DNA of 64,000 nucleotides from Porphyra umbilicalis (GCA_002049455.2 KV918782.1:310001-374000), one strand, 5' to 3'. Numbered from the stretch's first letter, positions 11,608 to 22,300 are shown. Translations and numbers: made by a program. Notes: generated by a model from the letters alone, not told the origin.

Positions 11608-12150
11608 ATGTGGACGCATGTGAGACGTCTTGCTGTGATTTTTTTTATGCCAACCTTTGAGCTGGATATGTTCGGGGGGACGGGAGGGGGGGACGGGAGA
11701 GAGGCCCGGGAGGAGTACGAGGGAGGTGGAAGAGGAGAGGGGATGGAGACAGGGGACGGGGGCATCTCTCGCTGCGCCGCGTCCGCACTATCGGCGTACA
11801 GCCGGACGCCGCCCCCGCAACTTCTCCCGTCGGATTGGCCCATTTGGACGCCGCCGTCAGGACCACCCGCTTCACGACCACCCAGATCCTTCTCCGTTGG
11901 ACGGGTGAGTAAGTGAGGAGTGTCCGAATGCCGGGTTGTTTTGTCTGAACTGGCCACTGACCTGTACACGCCGCTCTGCTCTTGGCTCTGGTTCTGCACC
12001 TTATTCTGTGCTATGGTGTTTACCGTATGTTCCTGTACTTTTTCTGTCTACATCTGTCTGCTCTTCTTGTACCTTGCCTCTTCTTTGCAGGGGGGGAAGC
12101 GGGCGTGGGCTCGGGGCGTTCGTGCAGCTCGCTTCACCGGCTCATGTTAA
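11608..12150 (+). CDS. Possible two-exon small protein of the CCCTACGGG element
   Basis: A frame from the ATG at 11608 (MWTHVRRLAVIFFMP) reads to codon 99 at 11904. A consensus 5' splice site, GTGAGTAAGT, starts at 11905. A pyrimidine-rich tract ending in CTTTGCAG stops at 12090. Splicing out these 186 bases keeps the frame and adds 19 codons ending in FTGSC at a stop near 12150. The same frame and both splice sites are kept in the inverted copy near 61920-62420. The product is Gly/Glu-rich then Pro/Ser-rich and resembles nothing recognised. It could equally be a non-coding spliced transcript. Confidence 0.35.
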
Positions 12151-12476
12151 TTTCCACTTGCTTGATTGCACTTGACTGTAGGTTCACATGGCAGCACTAA
12201 TAAATACCATTCAAATCAACTACTATAAGCAACAGTGTCAGAGGACACAGAGAACCAATCAGGTGTATGCTTCCAGTGACGTGAGGAGCGTTGTGAGCCA
12301 ACCAAAGTGCCATCAGATCGAGCTTTTTTCCTGGATCCTTGACGACGGGAGGGCCCCCGCGACCGGAATACGGCGGGTCAACTTGGAGCCTACAGACGGA
12401 AATATTTCTCCTGTGAGTGTCAGATCGGCGCTGTTCAAAGTAGCTGGATATCTAGGAAATTTTTCCCGTAGGGCAT

Positions 12477-12960
12477 GAATGGCTGGTGCTCTGCTCCGTT
12501 GCAGGTCTGCACCCCAGGAACCTTACGGTCGTGGCTCCTGGATCCCTTTCTTTACCAAGCAGCTGTCGCTACTTTGGCGACGCGGGCAGTGCCCCACTGT
12601 GCTTCCTACGCTCGCCTAGCTATTGGTGCTGGCCGACGTCGAAGACGTGGCGTGCGCGTCCTCGCCGCGGCGTGCGCGCGTTGGCAGCTGACACGGTATG
12701 CTCTAAGGGGAGGTGTGCCTCGTCTCTTCCTCTTACCATGGGCATATGAGAAGCGCGACGCTCCGCATGCGTTCGATGTTTGCGGGTGTGGTATTGCATG
12801 TGCTCGCTAGGTACACCGTGCTAATCATAGTACCGTCTGCGGTTGCCTTTCTTTCTGTTTGTGGCCTTGGAGCTGACGATGTTGTTCCTTGTCACGGGCT
12901 GTGTATGCTCTCAACCCTACATGACGAAGGCTCTACCTCCGATCCGCCCCAGACCCCGTC
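12477..12960 (+). other. Upstream region of the kinase-like gene
   Basis: This 0.48-kb interval separates the right end of the TIR element (with its CAT duplication) from the kinase-like ATG. No TATA box or other promoter motif could be assigned with confidence. The insertion therefore lies within the likely upstream regulatory region of the kinase-like gene. Confidence 0.4.
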
Positions 12961-13911
12961 ATGGTGAAGGGTGTCCCGCTGAGCTATGATGACACGACCA
13001 TCACTCACTGGACGTTTCCGTGGGAGTTGCAGCCCAACTACGCTCCGGCGACGTCAGAGCCAAACGGCCGTCGGTATCTGTACACCAGCATGATCATCGA
13101 GTCGAGCCCGGGCAGGAAGCTTCACTACATGAGGGCGTCGGTGGAGGATCAGGATCCCATGAAGCTGAATGCTCGAGCACTAGTCCTGCAGGTGATGGGT
13201 CTGGACAAAGCGGCGCTTGCGGCAGGCGGTGCAACCCGCAAGCCCAAGACTGAACTTCCTGCCGACGGCGAGGTCGGTGGTATGCCGCTCGAGATAGACA
13301 TGACGCTGGCCTGCCCCAAGCACGAGAAAGGTAGTCTGCGGCTCAAGGAGGTGGACGAGTTCGACAAGCCGGACACCATCACCTTCACCAAGAAGCCGAA
13401 CCTGCTGTGCTACAAAGATCTCGCCGACCGCGATGCGTCGCGCGCCTACTTTGCAAACGAGGTGGCCGTTATGGATATGCTCCATGACAAACCGCATGGA
13501 AACATCATCAAGTGCCTCGGCGTCGTTGTCAAAAATGGGTGCATATTCGGCATCAAGCTTGAGTATCATGCGGTATCTCTTGCGGAACGGTGTGCCGACA
13601 AGACGCGGCCGCTCGACATTGACATCGGCAAGTGCATCAAAGGCATTGCTGACGCGCTCGTACATCTGCACGACCTAGGCTACTGCCACAACGACGTCAA
13701 GCCGGATAACATCGTGCTCAACGACGAGGACACGCCGGTGCTGATTGACTTTGACTCTTGCCTTCCCATCGACCAGGTGCTAGGCAAGGGTACCACACCG
13801 GGATGGGGCGACGACGAGTCCACGACCAGCAACGTCAAAAACGACTGGCTCGGACTGGCGCTGGTGGAACAGCACCTGCGCAAGGCGCGTCTGGCGTCTC
13901 TCCACAAGTAG
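12961..13911 (+). CDS. Protein-kinase-like gene, single exon, 316 aa
   Basis: The frame runs from ATG 12961 to TAG 13911 without introns. The C-terminal half has kinase landmarks: a helix-C-like Glu in NEVAVMDML (E167), hinge-like IKLEYHAVSL, and the catalytic loop HNDVKPDNIVL (residues 243-253; D245, K247 and N250 present, Arg of HRD replaced by Asn). The metal-binding motif is DFDS in place of DFG (D263). No glycine loop is visible and the C-lobe is short, ending about 50 residues after DFD. The HND/DFD combination with TPGW just after it resembles the small kinase-like proteins abundant in fungi. Catalysis is plausible but unproven. Codon use is less GC-extreme than in the neighbouring repeats. 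The most convincing host gene here. Confidence 0.88.
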   Translation: MVKGVPLSYDDTTITHWTFPWELQPNYAPATSEPNGRRYLYTSMIIESSPGRKLHYMRASVEDQDPMKLNARALVLQVMGLDKAALAAGGATRKPKTELPADGEVGGMPLEIDMTLACPKHEKGSLRLKEVDEFDKPDTITFTKKPNLLCYKDLADRDASRAYFANEVAVMDMLHDKPHGNIIKCLGVVVKNGCIFGIKLEYHAVSLAERCADKTRPLDIDIGKCIKGIADALVHLHDLGYCHNDVKPDNIVLNDEDTPVLIDFDSCLPIDQVLGKGTTPGWGDDESTTSNVKNDWLGLALVEQHLRKARLASLHK

Positions 13912-13965
13912 CTGCACCGTCGTTCGGTGCATCCAGGTGCATCCTATAGGGCCCGTAGCTCCATG

Positions 13966-14099
13966 ACAGCCGTTCTCCCGAAAATCCCGCACTCCAACTG
14001 TTGCGAAATAGTTCTAAATCGGCCTCTGCGGGGTCGTAGAGGCCGATTTGGCACTCTTTTGCAACTGTTGGAATGCGGGATTTTTGGGAGAACGGCTGT
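13966..14099. repeat. 134-bp snap-back palindrome (MITE-like)
   Basis: Two arms of about 62 bases, starting ACAGCCGTTCTCCC and its complement, are separated by a few bases and match with only a handful of differences. The centre reads AATCGGCCTCT then AGAGGCCGATT. This is the form of a foldback MITE or a hairpin-RNA source. It begins 55 bases after the kinase stop codon, so it could lie in that gene's 3' untranslated region. No target duplication was found. Confidence 0.8.
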
Positions 14100-14298
14100 A
14101 GGGGTGGCTGTAGTGACAGTGCCTGCGTGCGGGTGCCAGTTTTGCATGAGAGGGGCACTGGCGGGTACGCCACGTGCGATGCCGCATCGTATAGCGCTTT
14201 TCTGGTTGTGTGGTCGAGCCTGCTCTGCTGCTTGAGTCCGTTGTTTTGTCGTCAGAGATTGTGCGAGCCCAAAGAACAGGCGCACAGCGATGAGAGTG

Positions 14299-15410
14299 TA
14301 CTGGGAGTGTACGCAATCATGGAGAGTGTGACAAATCACGGGGCACCCTTGCAGCGGCGATTCCGATGTGTTCGAGCGAGATTTCGTGGACTTGGGACTG
14401 AACGGAGCGCTTCAACAAGCTCTCTACAAGAAATAAAAGAGACAAAAGTCACCATGAGCGTCGCTGATTCGGCGATGTCAAAGGCTCATGAGACTGCCTG
14501 ACGTCTCCCGCCTCGGTTGCACTCGGTTCTGCGTCACGCTCATCTGTATTGCGTGCTCCACGGACACAGACGTGCTGTTCATTTGACTGCATGAGCACGC
14601 CAACGGCCTTCGGTCTCGTTCTCAACACGACAGAAGCCAGCCTCCCCAGGCGGTCGGCTGGCCCCAGTTCAGAGGAGAGACAGACGTGCTTCCCGTCCCT
14701 CTGAAGCCCGACTGCTGGGGTCCAGTTGGCTCGACAAGGCGCAGGTGGAACCCCATATCATTCGCCGTTGTGGCCACGACCGTCGTCTCGGCTCCAGCGA
14801 GTGCCGCAGTTTTCCTTCCTTTCCCTCCCTTCTCTTACCTCCTCTCACTTCCCCACCTACCTGCGTGTGGCGCACACTCGTTGCCCTGTGCTGTTGGACA
14901 CCATGGCTCCAGGCGGCCAGCACACTGCCCGCCGTGGGCAGCCCGTCATGGCCCAGCCTACCCGCGGTCTCACCAAAGACCAGGAAGTACTGCTGGACAG
15001 CTGGCTACCTCTGCTGCGCGCGCGTGAGATGGCGGTGAGACAGGCGGCGCGGCTGCTCTGAGGGCCTCCTCGCGCGCGCTCGGGACGGATCCGTCGAGGC
15101 GGGGTCCGCCGGTCTGTAGGCGGAGCCACTCTCAGCGCCGGCCGAAAGGGCCAATAAGAAGCCTAGAATCGCCGGCTGACAGTCGTCATGAATACAACCG
15201 ATTGTGCTTCCTCAGATAGCAAGACGCGAGACGGACATCGACGGCCGCCACACGACTGTGCCTTATTGTTTTTTTCTACCTCTTTCACAGATGAACAAGC
15301 AACTCAGGTGCATTCTCCCTATGTGTTTTTTTATTGCATGGCGCTTGTTGGCGCTTCTCTCCTGCCAGATAGCTCCTCAAAAGCATGCAGGATTCGAGCC
15401 ATGCCCAGTA
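14299..15410 (+). mobile_element. 1.1-kb TA-flanked DNA element, left copy
   Basis: This copy runs from TACTGGGAGTGTACGC to CCCAGTA and is nearly identical to the inverse complement of 16888-18007. Both copies have the ends CTGGG...CCCAG bounded by TA, which suits TA-targeting (Tc1/mariner-like) or TWA-targeting (Harbinger-like) insertion. For this copy the inverted match extends outward to GAGTGTACTGGG. It carries a truncated version of the small helix-turn-helix gene. It has no transposase, so it is non-autonomous. Confidence 0.75.
14903..15061 (+). pseudogene. Truncated copy of the small helix-turn-helix-like gene
   Basis: The frame from ATG 14903 (MAPGGQHTARRGQPVM) matches the intact gene at 17119-17403 to codon 49. 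It then loses 8 bases (about 15051) relative to that copy, which shifts the frame and ends it at 15061, inside the helix-turn-helix region. The intact copy continues for another 42 codons. Confidence 0.7.
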
Positions 15411-15886
15411 CACTCACGCGCCTTCAGTTTCATGAGGCAGATTGCAGCGTTTGCGTCGCCTGCCTTGGCTGTGGGAGCCACCCCACGTGGCACAAAGGGC
15501 ACCATTGAAGTTATTTTTGTCCCGACGGCCTCCGTCCCACACGGCTGCCTGCAGCCTTCGACGTGGCTGCGCCGTCGAACTGTCGCAGCGCCCGCTCGTC
15601 GGCGGGCCGTCGGCCGCCCGCCGACTTGGTGCGCGGCCCGCGGGCGCGCCGCCCGCCCCCGCGCGTGCCCCGCGCCCCGGTCGTCTCGTCGGCAGTGTGC
15701 CGGTCCCACCGTGTCGGCAGTCGACTGCCGGGACTAAATTTTAGTCCCGCCTGCTGGCTTGTTGGTCGTCGCTGCTGCCGCCGTCGGTGTGCCACGACCA
15801 CAGCCACTGTTGCCGCGCCGACCGTTGCGGCGTCGCCGCCACGGTTGCCGCGCGGCCGCCACAGTTGCGGCGCCGACGCCACCGTT
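15411..15886. other. Sequence between the left TA element and the split Ala/Gly gene
   Basis: GC-rich sequence lies between the TA element and the last open part of the minus-strand split gene. Frames are open on both strands because of composition, but none has a motif. It may hold the degenerate 3' end of the split gene. Confidence 0.35.
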
Positions 15887-16809
15887 TCAACCACGCGGAC
15901 CCCGTGCGGCAGCCGCGGCGCCCCCCCCCCCCTTTTCGTCCCCCGCGGCGGGCGTCGCGCGCCCCCCCCCCCGCCCCCGCTCCCGCTCCGCACGCGGCCC
16001 GACGCCCGTCACGCGCGAGGCGGCGACCGTCTCAAACGCCGCTGCCGCCGCCGTCTGGGCGGCAACGGTGGAGGAGCGGCGGTTGGCCGCCGCCGCCGCC
16101 GCCGCCGACGCCGACGCCGACGTCATGGCCGTCGACCTCGAGCGGGGCACCCCGCCACCGCCGCTGCCGACCGTGCCGGCGCCGCCGCGGGTGGAGAGGC
16201 GCCCACCACCGGGCCCGGCGGTTGCCGGCAGCACGCCCCCGACGCCGGGTGTGCCTGACGTGAGGAGCTCCCGCGCGTCCCGCGACACCGTCGTGCGCCC
16301 CATAATGACCGTGCCGGGGAGGCGCGCCGACGACGAGCGCGGCATGCCGACGGCCGACGCGGCCGAGGGGGACCACTGCAAGCCACCGCCTGTGTTGTGG
16401 GGGCGGGGGGAGCAACTACTAAGTGCTCCTCACGCCCACGGCACCCCGGACAAGTCCTCCGGCAGGTGGCGGCCGCCGTGGGTGTCCCCGTCTCGGGGCA
16501 ACCCATGGCGGACGAGACACACGGCGGGCGGCCGGGCTGAGTGGCCAGCCGCGCCGACGACGTGGGGCTGCCGCCGGCCAGGATGTGGGGAAGTCCTGGC
16601 AGGCACGAGGGGGGCGGACGCGGAACGGCTTCACGCGGGCAGCGGCGCCCATGCCTGGGCACCGCTCCTGGCGGGATGCAAACCGGAACGGGCGTGGGGG
16701 CCCGCACCGGGGAGAGTGAGCCCGCACTGGGGCGCGCGGGCGGGGCGTGCTGGGGGCGTGTGGGCAGGGGGCGGGGTGCCGTAAGAAGAGCGGGCGCCGC
16801 CTGAGAGGG

Positions 16810-16845
16810 TATATAAGGACGCGCCTGGGGGCTAGCCCCAGGCGC
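16810..16845 (+). promoter_or_regulatory. TATA box and 10-bp hairpin in the solo LTR
   Basis: TATATAAG lies at 16810-16817. Four bases later, GCGCCTGGGG and CCCCAGGCGC form a 10-bp stem with a 5-base loop (16821-16845). The arrangement is that of an LTR core promoter with a structured transcript start. The TA element inserted about 45 bases downstream. Confidence 0.65.
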
Positions 16846-16887
16846 AGCGGAGAGGACAGAGCGTTTTACCTTCTTCTCATCTGCGTC

Positions 16888-18007
16888 TACTGGGGATAGC
16901 TCGAATCCTGCATGCTTTTGAGGAGCTACCTGACAGTAGAGAAGCGCCAACAAGCGCCATGCAATAAAAAAACACATAGGGAGAATGACCCTGAGTTGCT
17001 TGTTCATCTGTGAAAGAGGTAGCAAAAAACAACAAGGCACAGTCGTGTCGCGGCCGTCGATGTCCGTCTCGCGTCTTGCTATCTGAGGAAGCACAATCGG
17101 TTGTATTCATGACGACTGTCAGCCGGCGATTCTAGGCTTCTTATTGGCCCTTTCGGCCGGCGCTGGGAGTGGCTCCGCCGACAGACCGGCGGACCCCGCC
17201 TCGACGGATCCGTCCCGAGCGCGCGCGACGAGGCCCTCAGAGCAGCCCAGCTGCCGCGCCGCCTGTCTCACCGCCATCTCACGAGCGCGCAGTAGAGGTA
17301 GCCAGCTGTCCAGCAGTACCTCCTCGTCTTTGGTGAGACCACGGGTAGGCTGGGCCATGACGGGCTGCCCACGGCCTTCAGTGTGCTGGCCGCCTGGAGC
17401 CATGGTGTCCAACAGCACAGGGCAACGAGTGTGCGCCTCACGCAGGTGGGTGGGGAAGTGAGAGGAGGCAAAGGAGGGGAGGGAAAGGAAGGAAACCTGC
17501 GGCACTCGCTGGAGCGGAGACGACGGTCGTGGCCACAACGGCGGATGACATGGGGTTCCACCTGCGCCTTGTCGAGCCAACTGGACTCCAGCAGTCGGGC
17601 CTCAGAGGAACGGGAGGCACGTCTGTCTCTCCTCTGAACTGGGGCCAGCCGACCGCCTGGGGACGCTGGCTTCTGTCGTGTTGAGAACGAGACCGAAGGA
17701 CGTCGGCGTGCTCATGCAGTCACATGAACAGCACGTCTGTGTCCGTGGAGCACGCAATACGGATGAGTGCGACGCAGAACCGAGTGCAACCGCAGCGGGA
17801 GACGTCAGGCAGTCTCATGAGCCCTTGACATCGCCGAATCAGCGACGCTCATGGTGACTTTTGTCTCTTTTATTTCTTGTAAAGAGCCTGTTGAAGCGCT
17901 CCGTTCAGTCCCAAGTCCAAGAAATCTAGCTCGAACACATCGGAATCGCCGCTGCAAGGGGGCCCCGTGATTGGTCACACTCTCCATGATTGCGTACACT
18001 CCCAGTA
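16888..18007 (-). mobile_element. 1.1-kb TA-flanked DNA element, right copy, inside a solo LTR
   Basis: This inverted near-identical copy of 14299-15410 is again bounded by TA...TA with CTGGG/CCCAG ends. It sits within the solo LTR at 16393-18085: LTR sequence stops at 16887 and resumes at 18008. It carries the intact form of the small helix-turn-helix gene. With the left copy it forms a 3.7-kb inverted repeat with a 1.48-kb spacer. Confidence 0.78.
17119..17403 (-). CDS. Small helix-turn-helix-like protein of the TA element, 94 aa
   Basis: The frame starts at ATG 17403 (MAPGGQHTEGRGQPVM); it extends upstream to 17580, but the upstream part is a Ser/Pro/Phe-rich pyrimidine-tract translation. 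Residues about 24-60 (LTKDEEVLLDSWLPLLRARE, then MAVRQAARQLGCSEGLVARA) look like two helices followed by a helix-turn-helix. The tail is Ala/Pro-rich and ends in a basic KKPRIAG. A DNA-binding protein carried by a non-autonomous element might bind its ends or be a captured fragment of a transposase N-terminus. The second copy (14903-15061) is frameshifted. The match rests on pattern only. Confidence 0.5.
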   Translation of the reverse strand: MAPGGQHTEGRGQPVMAQPTRGLTKDEEVLLDSWLPLLRAREMAVRQAARQLGCSEGLVARARDGSVEAGSAGLSAEPLPAPAERANKKPRIAG

Positions 18008-18955
18008 GCTACCGCGGGGGAGAACGAGCACACGCGCACGCACTCTAGCCGGGCGCGCGCGTGAGCAACCTAGCCTCTCACTACAGCCTGCGGCGGTTGA
18101 CGATGGCCGCCCGGCGGCCGTCGAGAGGCGCTGCCCCGCCGACGGGTCGGGGCGGTCGCCGGCAGACCGGTGGGCGCCGCCGCCGCCGCCACCGCCGCCG
18201 ACGGTTGTCGAGCGGACCATGGCGGTCGAGCGGCTGCGGCCGCCGCCGCCCCGCTCGTCGGCGACCGGCGCCGCCGCGCCCGACGAGGAGTCGTCACGGC
18301 TGTCGCTGCTCGGCGGCACGTCCGACCCAGACCGGTCCCGTGGCACGAGGGCGGGCCGCCCCGGCGCGCCGCGCGCCGACCGCCAAGCTGCCGCCCCCAA
18401 GGCGCTGCGCGGGGAGCTCGGCACCGAACTCCGCGCCGCGTACAAGTCGTTGTTGGTGCGGGAGAGGGAGAGCGACAGGGCGGCGCCGCCGCCGACAAAG
18501 CTCCCCCCCCGCCGACGGCGGGCGCGCCGCTGTAGGCGCCCGCCCCCCCCCCTGTCGAGGCGCTCCGCGGGTGGCCCCCCGCCGGTGGGTGCGCGCGAAA
18601 GTGGTTTGGCGGGTGCGCGCTCATGTGGTCCATCACCTTGCTCGCCGTGCGGACGAGGCCGACGAGGGAGCGGCGCGCGTGGCAGCTGCAGGCGGCGGCG
18701 CCGCCGCACCCTGTGCTGCCGCGCCCGCCGCCGCGGGTGGCGGGGAAGAGGTAGCCGCCCGCGTCGTCGGCCGCCTCGTCCACCTCTGTCGCAGTCGTGC
18801 GGGAGCGCGACGAGCGGACGCTCGCGCGCGACGGCGGCGTTTCCGTCGAGCCCCGCTCGCTGACGCCCCACCCGCTGCTCGCGCGGGTGCCGCCGCCGGC
18901 GCGGCTGTCACCAGAGACGTTCCGCGTCACGGACGGCGCGGCGCCAGCGGCGGCG

Positions 18956-19184
18956 TGTTGAAAAAGACGCGTTGTTTTCGTCGGTCGGGGTTCCCCACGC
19001 CGTCGCCGTCGCCCCCTTGAGGGCGGCGGCCGCCTAGAATCCCGACCGACCCGATTGCACCGGTCGATCGCCCACGCTAAAACCCCACCGGCCCAGTGGA
19101 CACGCTGTCTACCGGGCCCTCTCAAATCCCACGCAAATCCCTGCCGCGGGTGCAGCCGAGGCCGCTCCGGCTCCCAGCTCAACA
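18956..19184 (-). repeat. Copia 3' LTR (229 bp)
   Basis: This is the left-hand LTR and the 3' one on the element's coding strand. It begins TGTTG and ends CAACA as read on plus. The same 229-bp unit recurs at 24429-24657 and, reversed, as a solo LTR at 25416-25644. Confidence 0.93.
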
Positions 19185-19305
19185 CTCCCCCACGGCCAGG
19201 GCAAACCCGCTCGACGTGGTCGCCCACACAGCGCCGGGACAAACAAGCACGCACGTATAAGCGTGTCAATCTACGCCTCATCGTCGTCGCAAGACACATG
19301 AGGAG

Positions 19306-22300
19306 CTACTCCTCAGTACGCCCCACCTCACGCACCCCCAGCGCGACGCGGAACTTGGTGAACGCCTCACCAGTGAGCGCCTTGGTGAACCCGTCGGCGG
19401 CCATGTCCTCTGTTGGCACGTACTCGAGGGCAACCTCGCCCCGTCGTACGTAGTCGCGAACGAGGTGGTACCGGATGTCGACGTGTTTGGTCTTGCAGGA
19501 CGACATCGGGTTGGCGGCCATAGCCAAGCACGCCTGGTTGTCCTCGCCGATGGTGACCGGGTCGCCGTTCTCCCCCAGTGCGTCTGCAACAGGGGTTGTC
19601 AGGATATGCATTTCGAGGCGAAATAGGATACGGATACACGTCGATGCGGTGTATCTGATTACGGATAAATCGTTTAACTAAGATCCGGATGCGGATATCT
19701 GCCTCCGAAACCGGACTATTACGTAAATTATATCCGTATCTGAGTACGAATATCGTATCCGATTATATTCCTACAAGTCCGTCAGGTCGCACAATTAGGG
19801 CCAGAGAAAGACGCCATTCAGACACTAGTTGAGTGCTAAATGGACGACAAGTACGACGTGATATTCACATTTGATGTGTGCGCCCCAACGGGCGCGGTCC
19901 AGGCAGTTCCCCGCCGTTTTTGTAAACGGTCGTCAGATAGATCGTTCTGAAAATCGTGTCGGACTTTGCTGATATCGCAAGCGGGCCGAGTCGCGTGCTT
20001 GAACGGTTTCTTCCGGGTCGGGCGGGATTGCCGCTTGTCGCTGCAACATGCTTGGACATGAATCTCCCTATGGTCGGATTGGGAAAAGAGAGGTGGACTG
20101 CGCTGTACCGGAATTCTGTCGGCCCGAGAAGTTTGATAATCTTGTATATCCCTGTATCCTGCCTCTCATATCTGGAATACGGATCTGATATAATCTTGCA
20201 ATTTTTGTCGGACAGGATAGATATATCCTCTCCTCTCTTTCTTATAATGCATGTAGAATATGCGTCTCCGGCGCGTATCCGAAGTGGATACGGATATACT
20301 GCATGGATATATTCCTCAGGGATATATCCATGACAACCCCTGGTCTGCAACCCGCCGCAACCAGAGGCTATCCTTGACAGCATCTGAGGCGGCCACGTAC
20401 TCTGCCTCCGCAGTGCAGGCGGTGAAGATGCTCTGCAGTCGGCTACGCCACGAGATGGCGCCGCCGTGCAGCGTAAAGAGGAAGCCAGTCGTCGACTTGC
20501 GGGTCTTCGTGTGCCCCGCAAAGTCCGAGTCGACCCAGCCCGTCAGGCGCTGAGCGGGGCAGTATGCCAACCCCATTCTCTTGGTGCCCTGGAGGTATCG
20601 TAAGACCCCCTTGGCGGCAGTCATGTCGCCCTCGGTCGGGACGGCCATCCGCCGCGCCAGCCGGCCGACGGCAAATGCGATGTCCGGCCGTGTCTGGTTG
20701 GCCAGGTAAAGGAGGGAGCCCACCAGCTCCGCATACCTTTTGCCGCTGTCAAGCGGCTTCCCCTCGCCCAGCACAGTACCGGGCGCCATCGGGTGGGAGT
20801 TCGGCTTGCAGTCCGTCATGCCGAAGTCCTCGAGGACCGCGGCGGTGTGGCGCGGGTTGCCCAGGGTGACCGTCCCAGCCACTCGATCCCACTTGATGTC
20901 CATGCCCAGGTAGTCACACACCTCCCCCAGGTCACGCACCTTAAACGCCTCGGCCACCATGTTCTTGACCTTGCTGATCGCCTCGAGGACGGCTGCCACG
21001 ATGAGGATGTCGTCGACGTGCACCTCTACGGTCACCTTGACGCCGTCCACCAGCAGCGTGTACACGCACGGGTCCGCCTTCGACTGGACGCCTCCCCACT
21101 TGATGACGGCGTTGTGGAAGACGATGGCCCATAGGCGTCCCGCCTGCTTCGTGCCACAGATGGCCTGGTTGACCCGCCCCGCCTGGACGTTGCCGTTGAA
21201 GCCCTTGGCGATGGTGATGTAGACCTCCATGTCCATGGGCGCGTTCAAGTAGGCCGTCTTAACGTCGACGTGATGGGCGTGCAGGTCGTGCGCCGCGGCC
21301 GTCGCCAGCAGCGCTCGGGTCACCGGGGCCGCCGGCACGGGAGCCAAGGTCTCGTTGTAGTCCCTCCCCGGCTGTTGGCGGCAGCCTAGGGCGACCAGCC
21401 TGACCCTGTAGCGATCGAGCGCGCCAGTTTGCTTGTACTTGTACTCGAACACGAGCTTGGTCTTCAGGGCCTTTCGGCCGCGGGGCAACTTTGCCTTCGT
21501 CCACACTTTGTTGCCCATCATTGACGCCTCCTCCTTCTCGATGGCCTCCTTCCACTTGGGCCAGTCGGGGCGCTGCCGCGCCTCCTCGACGTCCTTGGGC
21601 GGCGGCGGCAGCTGGTCCCGGTGGACCTTGGGCGTCAGCCCTGCGGCTGCCACACTGGCCCCCCCATGCCACAGCCGCGGGGGCGCTTGTTCCCGCAACG
21701 GGTACCGCCGCACCTGCTCGTCATCATCGCTGCCCGACTCCTCGTCGGAGTCGGGAAGGGGGAGGGCAATCCGCCGGGCCGCCTCAACGGCGTCCTCAAT
21801 GGGGGCGGCCGGCCAATGCCCTGCCGCCGTCCCGGTCGGTCTGGTCGTGCCACTGCCCGACCCGGTGCTCGTGCCGGACGGGGATGGGGTCAACACCGGG
21901 GAGACCCCCGGCGTTGGCGTAGGCAGGCCACCCGCGTCACCACGCGGGGCCGCCACCGGTGGGTCTTCCCCACCATCTAGCCACTGGGGCGCAGGCCCCT
22001 GGTTCCCAATGCCACTCTCGTCCATCACCACATCACGTCGCACCACCACCGCCTTGGTGGTGGGGACGTACACGCGGTAGCCGTTGCCACCTACGGCGTA
22101 GCCTACCATCGTGCCCACCGTCGTCTTGGGCGCCATGCCCCTCTGTTGCTTGGCCGGCAGGAGCGCGTACGCCTTGGACCCCCACACGCGGAGCCCCGCG
22201 ACGTCAGGCCTCTTACCCGTAAACGCCTCCCACGGCGTCTTGTCTTGGCCCGCGCGCGACGAGCGGTTCATGACGTAGACCGCCGCAACGACGGCCGCCG

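Larger units (their letters stand above)
5620..12473 (-). mobile_element. TIR element copy A of the CCCTACGGG family, split by a Harbinger insertion
   Basis: The left end reads CCCTACGGGAAA (5620) and the right end is its complement (ending 12473). The host triplet CAT is present on both sides (5617-5619 and 12474-12476), which gives a 3-bp target duplication. Bases 5620-5886 and 11379-12473 together match the inverted copy at 61553-62918. Without the Harbinger element and its duplication, copy A is 1362 bp, against 1366 bp for the other copy. The subterminal parts carry the palindrome CTGGATATCCAG or a close variant. No transposase is encoded, so it is non-autonomous. A 3-bp duplication is compatible with PIF/Harbinger, CACTA, Zator or Academ-type machinery; the TIR sequence does not decide between them. 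Confidence 0.88.
16393..18085 (+). mobile_element. Solo LTR (about 575 bp) split by the right TA element
   Basis: The ends are TGTTGTGG (16393) and CACTACA (18085). GCCTG flanks both ends (16388-16392 and 18086-18090), a perfect 5-bp duplication. Removing the TA element leaves about 575 bp. A TATATAAG box and a hairpin downstream of it support an LTR promoter in plus orientation. No internal retroelement sequence is attached, so this is a solo LTR fossil. Its superfamily is not decided. Confidence 0.8.

Noticed and set aside
16877-17110. Minus frame starting MNTTDCASSDSKTRDG, also found near 15188 in the other TA element copy
   Set aside because: It is shared only because the elements are copies; composition is not gene-like and it lies outside the helix-turn-helix frame.
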